A stretch of DNA of 5,903 nt from Prevotellaceae bacterium UBA1716 (GTDB lineage Bacteria; Bacteroidota; Bacteroidia; Bacteroidales; Bacteroidaceae): the NCBI GenBank assembly GCA_002317225.1, contig DCIW01000015.1, forward strand, positions 1 through 5,903, in the 5' to 3' direction. Shown here one piece after another: positions 1 through 5,402 of the stretch (positions are counted from its first letter, which is position 1; every line of letters starts with the position of its first letter). Made by a program: the position numbers and the translations under genes. The notes under the pieces are model-generated. The model was given only the letters and a program-made list of their open reading frames with translations, was not told where the DNA came from and ran no database searches.

Positions 1-512
1 TTGAGCAATGCAAGTCCGTGAACGATAGCAAGAAACTCACCAATATTGTTTGTTCCCCACACAGGACCAAAGTGGAAGATTTCCTTGCCTGTACGAAGAT
101 AGACACCACGATATTCCATCATGCCAGGATTGCCGGAGCAAGCGGCATCAACGGCGATGGAGTTGTTGATGGCTGCTTCAGGAAGAGTGAAAGTAGTTTG
201 AGCAGGCGAATTATTTTCTTTTTGCTCGCTTTCCTCGCTTGCACCTTTGTGCTCAACATCTTCTGCTTCGGCCTTCCCTTGTTGGCCTTGCACAAGCTGA
301 GCACTGCACCCCGAATGTTCAGAATCGATACTCAATCGATTCTTCCATTCGTCATACCCCAACTCAAATGCCTCTTCAGCCTCTTCTTCAGTCTTAAACG
401 ACTTATACAGAGCACCAGGGAAGCCCTTAACAGCCTCCTGGCAAGCCTCCCAAGTGGTATAGACACCATCCTCAGCACCATTCCAAACTACATAAAATTT
501 CTGCTTAGCCAT
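1..512 (-). CDS. rnhA: Ribonuclease H with N-terminal viroplasmin-like domain (partial; 3' end beyond window)
   Basis: Cleaves the RNA strand of RNA:DNA hybrids in the cytoplasm. The first 170 residues are visible. Residues 1-52 (starting MAKQKFYVVWNG, with W-x-x-C-Q-x-x-V-K-G-F-P-G and a Y-K-S-F segment) match the caulimovirus viroplasmin-like domain that precedes many bacterial and eukaryotic RNase H1 enzymes and is thought to bind the hybrid. Residues about 63-114 are a low-complexity Glu/Gln/Ser linker. The RNase H fold starts near 118: VDAACSGNPG gives the first catalytic Asp (D122), and GTNNIGEF gives the catalytic Glu (E159), 37 residues on, as in E. coli RNase HI (D10 to E48). The last two catalytic Asp residues lie beyond the window. 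The ATG at 512 is the only sensible start, as the viroplasmin domain begins at once. It sits 42 bp after dacB with no promoter between, so it is probably cotranscribed. Confidence 0.93.
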   Translation of the reverse strand, partial: MAKQKFYVVWNGAEDGVYTTWEACQEAVKGFPGALYKSFKTEEEAEEAFELGYDEWKNRLSIDSEHSGCSAQLVQGQQGKAEAEDVEHKGASEESEQKENNSPAQTTFTLPEAAINNSIAVDAACSGNPGMMEYRGVYLRTGKEIFHFGPVWGTNNIGEFLAIVHGLALL

Positions 513-516
513 ATTA

Positions 517-558
517 CTTGAAACCTTAAACCTTAAACTTGAAACCCTTCACCCTTAC
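517..558. repeat. Heptamer tandem array, dacB/rnhA gap
   Basis: Six successive 7-bp units on the plus strand. The first four are CTTGAAA, CCTTAAA, CCTTAAA and CTTGAAA, an A-B-B-A order; the last two (CCCTTCA, CCCTTAC) are degenerate and run over the dacB stop codon at 555-557. The array fills nearly the whole gap between dacB and rnhA. On the minus strand the core reads TTTAAGG, so it shares TTAAG with the array at 3641-3696. No hairpin or promoter is evident here. Function unknown. Confidence 0.7.
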
Positions 559-1757
559 TTAGCCAAAGCTGTACAAATACTCTCTTGCAAACTCTTTCCC
601 ACACTCAATCCACCAAGATTATTTACCATTACAGCAAAAGCCATGAAATGACCGTTGCTTGCAGTGAAATAGCCCGCAAGAGTCGAAGTGTCGTTGAGTG
701 TACCAGTCTTCGCGCGTACATTATTATATAAAGGACCGGTCTTCATGCGTTTTGAGAGAGTGCCATCAATACCCGCAATCGGCAGGTTCTCGTAGATAGA
801 AGGAAAGATATCCGGATTCTTGTAGTCATAGCGCAAGAGGTCGACAAGTACATCTGACGAACACTTGTTAGAATAAGACAAGCCACTACCATCCTCGATG
901 ATATATTGCTGAGCACTGTCCGTTACCTGACTCACCATCCTACGCACTTTCTCCTTACAATTCTCGTAAGTCCAACCGCCATTTCGTCCCATTCCACAGA
1001 GATTTTGGAGCACACATTCGGCATAACCGTTATCACTCTTCTTGAGCATAACATTCAGAATCTTGTTGACTGGAGTGGCAATAGTAGCAAGACACCAACC
1101 ACGAGCAAGTGGTTCGGCAGAAGAGCCGAAAGGTTCAGCCGAAGAGAAAACAATACCCTTCTGTACCAAACTCGAATACAAGTTCTCTGCAAAATACTTC
1201 GGCACGTCCTTCACCTTCTTCACATCGAGTTTTACACGATTGTCAGCAATGATACGTCCATCAATAGAGTCGATTTTCAACGACTGAATCTTCTGGGCAA
1301 ACTGTTCAATATCAACGGTCTGAAGAGTTGGGTCGAACGAACCGCGAATGCATATATCACCTTTCAAGTACCTACGTCCGACACTATCAGTAGCCACGTT
1401 TCCATCCACATACAACTGAGTGCGGAATTCGTAGTCGCGACTGAGATTATTGAGTAAGGTAGTAGCCACAAAAAGTTTTTGGGTACTCGCCGGCTTAAGC
1501 ATCTTCTGACCATTATAACGGTAGATGACAGAGTCGGCAGTAAGGTCCATAATGCTATAACCTACCGAATATCTCTGCTTTTTCACCAACTGCGTAATAG
1601 AGTCAAGTCTATGCTGCATTGTTTTCACCCACAATTCATTAGGACTAAGTGTCACAGAGTCCGTCTGCGCACTTAGTCCTAACAATATGAATGTAGATAG
1701 TATAAATAAAATTATTCTTTTCAAGAGCAATGATTTTTCAATAAATACTTCTTTCAT
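555..1757 (-). CDS. dacB: D-alanyl-D-alanine carboxypeptidase/endopeptidase, PBP4 family (peptidase S13), compact form
   Basis: A periplasmic low-molecular-mass penicillin-binding protein that trims or cleaves D-Ala-D-Ala-containing peptidoglycan peptides. All three active-site motifs are present: STQK at residues 91-94 (nucleophile S91), SDN at 241-243 (in KKSDNGYAE) and KTG at 350-352. DGSGLSYSN at 289-297 is a further family landmark. Residues 1-30 form a signal peptide: a basic start, a hydrophobic stretch IILFILSTFILLGL, and likely cleavage after LSA. The ATG at 1757 is the only Met before that stretch. At 400 residues it is short. In E. coli PBP4 the active-site residues S62, K65, S306, N308 and K417 put 241 residues between K65 and S306; here the gap is 147. 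The SDN-to-KTG distance is normal (109 against 111). The loss is therefore in the domain inserted between SxxK and SxN. The gene lies 24 bp after argS and probably shares its transcript. Confidence 0.93.
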   Translation of the reverse strand: MKEVFIEKSLLLKRIILFILSTFILLGLSAQTDSVTLSPNELWVKTMQHRLDSITQLVKKQRYSVGYSIMDLTADSVIYRYNGQKMLKPASTQKLFVATTLLNNLSRDYEFRTQLYVDGNVATDSVGRRYLKGDICIRGSFDPTLQTVDIEQFAQKIQSLKIDSIDGRIIADNRVKLDVKKVKDVPKYFAENLYSSLVQKGIVFSSAEPFGSSAEPLARGWCLATIATPVNKILNVMLKKSDNGYAECVLQNLCGMGRNGGWTYENCKEKVRRMVSQVTDSAQQYIIEDGSGLSYSNKCSSDVLVDLLRYDYKNPDIFPSIYENLPIAGIDGTLSKRMKTGPLYNNVRAKTGTLNDTSTLAGYFTASNGHFMAFAVMVNNLGGLSVGKSLQESICTALAK

Positions 1758-1780
1758 CCTCCCCTTTTAGGGTTGGAGGC
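1758..1780 (-). other. Imperfect GC-rich inverted repeat abutting the dacB start
   Basis: The 24-bp gap between argS and dacB reads, on the minus strand, GCCTCCAACCC, then TAAAA, then GGGGAGG directly against the dacB ATG. CCTCC-x3-CC can pair with GGGGAGG around a TAAAA loop (7 bp with a 3-nt bulge). GGGGAGG looks like a Shine-Dalgarno sequence but has no spacing to the ATG, so it is unlikely to work as one. No U-tract follows, so it is not a normal terminator. It could be a small palindromic repeat element or could affect dacB translation; neither is shown. Confidence 0.4.
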
Positions 1781-1781
1781 T

Positions 1782-3602
1782 TTACATTCTTTCAGGCATT
1801 TCGATACCGAGCAATCCCATACCAAGGGCAGAAACCTTAGCTACTGCTTTCGCGAGAGAGAGACGGAATGCCTTGAGGTCTGCGTTCTCTTCACCAAGGA
1901 TAGTGAAATCGTGATAGAACTGGTTGAACTCCTTTGTGAGCTCGTAGCAGTAGTTACAGATAGTAGAAGGGTTGTAGTCTGTACCAGCCTGACGAACTGC
2001 TGTAGCAAACTGGTTGAGTTTCTGGATGAGTTCTGTCTCCTTGGTTGAGATAGAGATGTTGGTTGGGAGTTCTGCAGGAATCTCAATTCCCTTCTCCGCT
2101 GCCTTACGGAGAATGCTCTGAATACGAGCATAAGTATACTGGATGAAAGGACCAGTATTTCCGTTGAAGTCAATACTCTCTTCTGGGTTGAAGAGCATAT
2201 TCTTACGAGCATCAACCTTGAGGATGAAGTACTTGAGTGCTCCAAGACCAACCTTACGAGATACTTCGCGAGCTTCATCTTCAGGCATGTCAAGTTTCTT
2301 CATCTTATCAGCACTTGCTGTGTAAGCATCTTCAATCATAGAAGCCATCAAGTCGTCAGCATCAACTACTGTACCTTCACGGCTCTTCATCTTACCGTTT
2401 GGAAGTTCGACCATTCCGTAAGAGAAGTGTACGAGGTCCTTACCCCACTTGAAACCAAGTTTGTCAAGGAGGATAGAGAGTACCTGGAAGTGGTAGTTCT
2501 GCTCATTACCAACCACATAAATCATCTTGTCGATTGGGAAGTCTTGGAAACGGAGTTTTGCAGTACCGATATCCTGAGTCATATATACTGATGTACCATC
2601 GCTGCGGAGGAGGAGTTTCTCATCAAGACCTTCAGCATTGAGGTTGGCCCAAACCGAACCATCCTCACGACGATAGAAGAAACCCTTGTCAAGACCTTCC
2701 TGAACCTTATCCTTACCCTCGAGATAAGTCTCTGATTCGTAGTAAATCTTGTCAAAGCTTACACCCATCATCTTGTAAGTCTCATCGAATCCAGCATAAA
2801 CCCACTCGTTCATCTTCTTCCAAAGACCACGAACTTCAGGATCATTCTGTTCCCACTTCACGAGCATATCGTGAGCCTCAACGATAAGTGGAGATTCATT
2901 CTTAGCCTTAGCCTCTGCAGCCTCTTCGTCCATACCTTCAGCGATGAACTTAGCCTTGAGTTCCTTAACCTCTTCGCGGTAATGCTTGTCAAATGCTACA
3001 TAGTAGTCACCAATGAGGTGGTCGCCCTTCTTGCCTGATGATTCTGGAGTTTCACCATTACCATACTTGAGCCAAGCAAGCATAGACTTACAGATGTGGA
3101 TACCACGGTCGTTGACGATATTAGTCTTCACAACCTTGTTACCATTTGCCTCAACAATACGAGCGAGGGCAGAACCAAGGAGGTTGTTACGAACGTGACC
3201 AAGGTGGAGTGGTTTGTTAGTATTTGGAGAAGAGTACTCAATCATCACAAGAGGACTCTCTTCTGTAACTGGAGTGAAACCGAACTTCTCCTCATTGTTC
3301 ACCTTATTAAGGAGAGTAATCCATGGAGCATCACTGATGACAAGATTGAGGAAACCCTTAACTACATTGAACTTAGTAACTACATCGCCCAAGTTGTCAA
3401 CGAGATACTGACCGATTTCAGCACCAGCCTGTTCAGGAGCCTTGCGTGCTGCCTTTACGAATGGGAAAACAACTACTGTGAGATGGCCTTCGAATTCAGC
3501 CTTTGTCTTTTGAAGTTGAACCTGTTTTGGTTCAGCATCGACGCCGTACAAAGCCTTTACTGCTGCCTGTACGCCTGCTATGATTTTTTCTTCTATAGTC
3601 AT
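1782..3602 (-). CDS. argS: Arginyl-tRNA synthetase (class I)
   Basis: Charges tRNA-Arg with arginine using ATP in the cytoplasm; an essential translation enzyme. Counting from the start chosen here (606 residues), residues 1-85 are the N-terminal tRNA-contacting domain (Add-1 type). SSPNTNKPLHLGHVRNN at 124-140 carries the HIGH signature as HLGH (133-136). KMKSREGT at 404-411 fills the place of KMSKS, as expected in bacterial ArgS. From about 487 (QYTYARIQS) to the end is the DALR-type anticodon-binding domain. The frame is open further upstream to a TTG at 3626, but that TTG overlaps the promoter's -7 box (3624-3631) and would add eight residues unlike the family. The ATG at 3602, giving MTIEEKI, is preferred. 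It is the first gene of the likely argS-dacB-rnhA transcript. Confidence 0.96.
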   Translation of the reverse strand: MTIEEKIIAGVQAAVKALYGVDAEPKQVQLQKTKAEFEGHLTVVVFPFVKAARKAPEQAGAEIGQYLVDNLGDVVTKFNVVKGFLNLVISDAPWITLLNKVNNEEKFGFTPVTEESPLVMIEYSSPNTNKPLHLGHVRNNLLGSALARIVEANGNKVVKTNIVNDRGIHICKSMLAWLKYGNGETPESSGKKGDHLIGDYYVAFDKHYREEVKELKAKFIAEGMDEEAAEAKAKNESPLIVEAHDMLVKWEQNDPEVRGLWKKMNEWVYAGFDETYKMMGVSFDKIYYESETYLEGKDKVQEGLDKGFFYRREDGSVWANLNAEGLDEKLLLRSDGTSVYMTQDIGTAKLRFQDFPIDKMIYVVGNEQNYHFQVLSILLDKLGFKWGKDLVHFSYGMVELPNGKMKSREGTVVDADDLMASMIEDAYTASADKMKKLDMPEDEAREVSRKVGLGALKYFILKVDARKNMLFNPEESIDFNGNTGPFIQYTYARIQSILRKAAEKGIEIPAELPTNISISTKETELIQKLNQFATAVRQAGTDYNPSTICNYCYELTKEFNQFYHDFTILGEENADLKAFRLSLAKAVAKVSALGMGLLGIEMPERM

Positions 3603-3606
3603 AATA

Positions 3607-3618
3607 AAATTGCAATTT
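3607..3618. other. Perfect 12-bp palindrome in the argS leader
   Basis: AAATTGCAATTT is a perfect palindrome between the argS -7 box and the start codon, overlapping the predicted transcription start. It could be a regulator site, but an AT-rich palindrome of this length can also occur by chance. Confidence 0.35.
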
Positions 3619-3623
3619 GGGTG

Positions 3624-3631
3624 CAAAGATA
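3624..3631 (-). promoter_or_regulatory. argS promoter -7 element (TATCTTTG)
   Basis: On the minus strand TATCTTTG matches the Bacteroidetes primary sigma factor -7 consensus TAnnTTTG. No clear TTTG is seen at the -33 position; that region falls in the heptamer array at 3641-3696. Transcription would start near 3617-3619, leaving a very short leader of about 15 nt before the ATG at 3602. Confidence 0.75.
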
Positions 3632-3640
3632 CGAAAATTA

Positions 3641-3696
3641 ATTAAGAATTAAGAATTTAGGATTAAGATTTAGCAATTAACAATGAACAATTAACT
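3641..3696. repeat. Heptamer tandem array upstream of argS
   Basis: Eight consecutive 7-bp units keep exact seven-base phase. Three are ATTAAGA (at 3641, 3648 and 3662); the others are variants such as ATTTAGG, ATTAACA, ATGAACA and ATTAACT. The consensus is ATTAA(G/C)A. Two more weakly matching heptamers may follow up to 3710. The array fills the space between the terminator of the secreted-protein gene and the argS promoter, and covers the expected argS -33 position. Function unknown. Confidence 0.75.
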
Positions 3697-3707
3697 AAGA
3701 AACAATG

Positions 3708-3738
3708 AAAAGGCGGCCTTCTGTCACAGAAAACCGCC
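3708..3738 (-). terminator. Intrinsic terminator of the secreted repeat-protein gene
   Basis: The minus-strand transcript forms a continuous 12-bp stem, GGCGGUUUUCUG with CAGAAGGCCGCC (two central G-U pairs) and a UGA loop, followed by UUUU. It lies 52 nt after the stop codon at 3791. The plus strand has no T-tract after the hairpin, so it acts towards argS and isolates that gene from the one upstream. Confidence 0.85.
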
Positions 3739-3790
3739 CTCGGAACCAATAAAATTAAAGTGTTCAAAAATATATAGTAGAAAGAGAGAC

Positions 3791-4867
3791 TTATCTTCTA
3801 CCTGCAGTGACACCACCGCGTGAACCACCACCTGAGTTGCCTCCGGCACGTGAACTGCTGCCTGAGCTGCTGCCACCACTTCTTGTGCCGCTGAACGAGC
3901 CACCGCTGCGTGAACTGCTGCCGTACGAACTGCTACTGCTACGTGAACTATTGCCGTATGATGAGCTACCACTGCGTGAAGGAGTGTTGCCGTATGATGA
4001 GTTGCCGCTGCGTGAAGGGTTGTTGTTGTATGAGCCACTTCCATAAGAGCCATTTCCGTATGAGTTGCCACGACTTGAACTCTGTACATTGCCCTGGCTA
4101 CGTGAATTACCTGGACCGTTTGTACCTGCACCGCGATTCATATCTGGCTGACCACCGATATTTCCACCGCGATTCACATTAGGCTGTCCACCCATGTTGC
4201 CACCGCGATTCACATTAGGCTGACCACCCATGTTGCCACCATGATTCATATTAGGCTGACCACCCATATTTATACCATGATTCATGTCTGGCTGACCACC
4301 ACGGAAACCGTTATTGCCGTGATTTCCACCAATTTGGTTTGGACGAGCACCCCAACCTGCCATACCTGGTCCGCGATCACCTATACCACGATTTGGACGC
4401 ATACCAGCGAAGAAGTGTCCACCGCGATAGTTATCATAGTAGCGAGGAGTGTTGAAGTAATAGTGTCCGCGATCCCAGTCGTGCATATAGATGCCGAAGT
4501 GCCATCTGCGGTTTTCAAATACGATTGGACGATAGAAGTAATCGTAAGTCATAATGCGAGACCAAAGTGCATCGCCGAGAAGCATCTGGAGTGCGAAGTC
4601 ACGCTCAGCGCAGATTGACATATAGTCATCATATCGATAACCGAGAGCTATATCATCAAGATATTCATTGATGGCATAGATGTAGTCGTAGTTGATACGG
4701 TAGATGTCATCGAGCAAGAGTGGCGAATTAATGCCGAGAGTATATGCCATACGGTCGGTGAGGAAACGAGCATTGTTACGCATTGCGTTGTAGTTCATTG
4801 GCTGAGCTACCATTGCTGTGCTAACGAGCATCATGATGCCTACGAGTAAAGTCTTAATAGTCTTCAT
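3791..4867 (-). CDS. Secreted protein of unknown function with Gly/Ser/Arg-rich repeat tail
   Basis: A 358-residue exported protein; I cannot name its family with certainty, though its N-terminal half resembles hypothetical secreted proteins I associate with Bacteroidales. Residues 1-21 are a clear signal peptide (MKTIKTLLVGIMMLVSTAMVA) with no lipobox cysteine. Residues 22-155 look folded: a segment with FLTDRMAYTLGI, then an aromatic-rich part with YDYFYRPIVF, RWHFGIYMHDW and PRYYDNYRGGH. From about 156 the chain is low complexity. Residues 190-249 are five 12-residue repeats of the type GGQPNVNRGGNM. Residues 284-318 are about three units of the type PSRSGSSSYGNS, and the end is Ser/Gly/Arg only. 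The tail is basic and probably disordered. No type IX secretion C-terminal domain or enzyme motif is seen. The ATG at 4867 begins the signal peptide directly. It has its own promoter and terminator, so it is probably a single-gene unit. The other frames that stay open here are a side effect of the repeats. Confidence 0.88.
   Translation of the reverse strand: MKTIKTLLVGIMMLVSTAMVAQPMNYNAMRNNARFLTDRMAYTLGINSPLLLDDIYRINYDYIYAINEYLDDIALGYRYDDYMSICAERDFALQMLLGDALWSRIMTYDYFYRPIVFENRRWHFGIYMHDWDRGHYYFNTPRYYDNYRGGHFFAGMRPNRGIGDRGPGMAGWGARPNQIGGNHGNNGFRGGQPDMNHGINMGGQPNMNHGGNMGGQPNVNRGGNMGGQPNVNRGGNIGGQPDMNRGAGTNGPGNSRSQGNVQSSSRGNSYGNGSYGSGSYNNNPSRSGNSSYGNTPSRSGSSSYGNSSRSSSSSYGSSSRSGGSFSGTRSGGSSSGSSSRAGGNSGGGSRGGVTAGRR
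3914..4018 (-). repeat. Second in-gene repeat array (PSRSGxSSYGN units)
   Basis: Encodes residues 284-318 of the secreted protein as units of 12, 12 and 11 residues, sharing SRS-x-x-SSYG. The period is again 36 bp but the sequence is unrelated to the array at 4121-4300. The third unit is one codon shorter. Confidence 0.7.
4121..4300 (-). repeat. Five 36-bp tandem repeats inside the secreted protein gene
   Basis: Five in-frame 36-bp units encode GGQP(D/N)(M/V)N(H/R)G-type 12-residue repeats (residues 190-249). Units 2 and 3 match at 33 of 36 bases and units 3 and 4 at 32 of 36, with several silent differences. The outer units are more diverged. This fits expansion by slippage or unequal recombination, with units aging from the middle outward. 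Confidence 0.85.
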
Positions 4868-4918
4868 ATCTTTCTATATTTTTTGAGTTTATAATTCTGT
4901 TGTTTTCTTTCGACGCTG

Positions 4919-4950
4919 CAAAGTTAAGCAAAAAATATTCCCCTCGCAAA
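4919..4950 (-). promoter_or_regulatory. Promoter of the secreted repeat-protein gene (TTTG, 20 bp, TAACTTTG)
   Basis: On the minus strand a -33 TTTG (4947-4950) and a -7 TAACTTTG (4919-4926) are separated by 20 bp, an excellent match to the Bacteroidetes consensus. Transcription should start near 4912-4914, giving a leader of about 45 nt. The -33 element sits inside the 3' arm of the terminator at 4930-4975. Confidence 0.85.
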
Positions 4951-4975
4951 GGTTGTTTTCCTAAATGCGAGGGGA
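4930..4975 (-). terminator. Intrinsic terminator of the 91-residue membrane protein gene
   Basis: A perfect 10-bp inverted repeat (TCCCCTCGCA at 4939-4948 and TGCGAGGGGA at 4966-4975) with a 17-nt loop, in which AGG and CCT can pair further. On the minus strand it is followed by ATA and six Ts (4930-4935). It begins 83 nt after the stop codon at 5058. The T-run after only the minus-strand copy sets the direction. Confidence 0.82.
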
Positions 4976-4993
4976 TTTCCCCTATTATTGTAA

Positions 4994-5028
4994 ATTAAGA
5001 ATGAAGAAATGAGGATTGGAGGTGGAGA
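4994..5028. repeat. Decayed heptamer array after the membrane protein gene
   Basis: Starts with ATTAAGA and ATGAAGA, then AATGAGG, ATTGGAG and GTGGAGA in the same seven-base phase, with rising divergence. The first unit is identical to the main unit of the array at 3641-3696. It lies in the 3' untranslated region between the stop codon at 5058 and the terminator. This is the weakest of the three arrays. Confidence 0.45.
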
Positions 5029-5057
5029 TTTGTAAGAATATTGTTGAGAATAGGTTA

Positions 5058-5333
5058 TTATTCTTCTGATTCATCATCAAAGATGCCTGCGTTCTTGCAC
5101 TGGAAAAAACTTGCACCAAACCAAACTGCAAAGATGAGTCGCAATAAGATTGGCATATCAACAGGGAATACTACCATGATCAAGGCAACAATAAGGTTGA
5201 GGATGCAAAGAGCCTGATGAGGAGTTACTGTCTCTTCCATTACTGCAGAGAAGATGTCTGCTACGTTTTCTGAGAAACTCTGATTTGCTTCGATGTTCTT
5301 CTTTACGAGAACTTGCTGATAATTCTTTTCCAT
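5058..5333 (-). CDS. Small membrane protein of unknown function, 91 residues, two predicted helices
   Basis: I do not recognise a named family. Residues 1-40 are polar (MEKNYQQVLVKKN, then a segment with FSENVADIFSAVMEETVTPHQ). Two hydrophobic helices follow, about 41-57 (ALCILNLIVALIMVVF) and 61-77 (PILLRLIFAVWFGASFF), joined by a very short turn at PVDM. A short tail follows, QCKNAGIFDDESEE, ending acidic. This suggests an inner-membrane helical hairpin, with both ends probably cytoplasmic. The frame can be read upstream to a TTG at 5390, but that codon lies in the promoter's -7 box, so the ATG at 5333 is chosen. The gene has its own promoter and terminator, and follows the WYL regulator, which may or may not control it. 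Confidence 0.8.
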   Translation of the reverse strand: MEKNYQQVLVKKNIEANQSFSENVADIFSAVMEETVTPHQALCILNLIVALIMVVFPVDMPILLRLIFAVWFGASFFQCKNAGIFDDESEE

Positions 5334-5387
5334 ATATCCGTGTACGTTTATTAAGTTTATAACTTTGCCATTTTTCTTTTGACGATG

Positions 5388-5395
5388 CAAAGATA
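5388..5395 (-). promoter_or_regulatory. Promoter -7 element of the small membrane protein gene (TATCTTTG)
   Basis: TATCTTTG on the minus strand fits the TAnnTTTG consensus. The leader to the ATG at 5333 is about 50 nt. No TTTG is found at the -33 position (about 5416-5419), where the palindrome 5403-5425 lies instead. This suggests the promoter may need an activator or be blocked by a repressor. Confidence 0.75.
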
Positions 5396-5402
5396 CACGG
5401 AT

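Noticed and set aside
18..521. Long plus-strand open frame opposite rnhA (167 residues)
   Set aside because: The minus strand encodes a clear viroplasmin/RNase H protein over the same bases; the plus frame has no recognisable domain.
906..1457. Plus-strand open frame of 183 residues opposite dacB
   Set aside because: Antisense to the conserved PBP4 motifs, with no domain or promoter of its own.
3603..3626. Upstream TTG start for argS adding eight residues
   Set aside because: The TTG overlaps the -7 box, so it would not be transcribed; the ATG at 3602 gives the usual ArgS N-terminus.
3096..3641. Plus-strand open frame of 181 residues opposite argS
   Set aside because: It is antisense to the conserved HIGH-motif region of ArgS and runs through the argS promoter; no promoter or domain supports it.
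3641..3696. Heptamer array as a CRISPR or iteron origin
   Set aside because: Units are 7 bp with no spacers, and there is no replication or Cas gene nearby.
3724..4131. Alternative minus-strand frame (135 residues) within the secreted protein tail
   Set aside because: The Ala/His/Val-rich translation is a by-product of repeats that keep all frames open; it would end inside the terminator hairpin, and the main frame has a signal peptide and promoter.
5360..5367. Plus-strand TAACTTTG resembling a -7 box in the leader of the small membrane protein gene
   Set aside because: No TTTG lies about 20 bp upstream and no plus-strand gene follows; it arises from a short AAGTT-TAT-AACTT palindrome.
5334..5390. 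Upstream TTG start for the small membrane protein
   Set aside because: As with argS, the TTG is part of the TATCTTTG promoter element.
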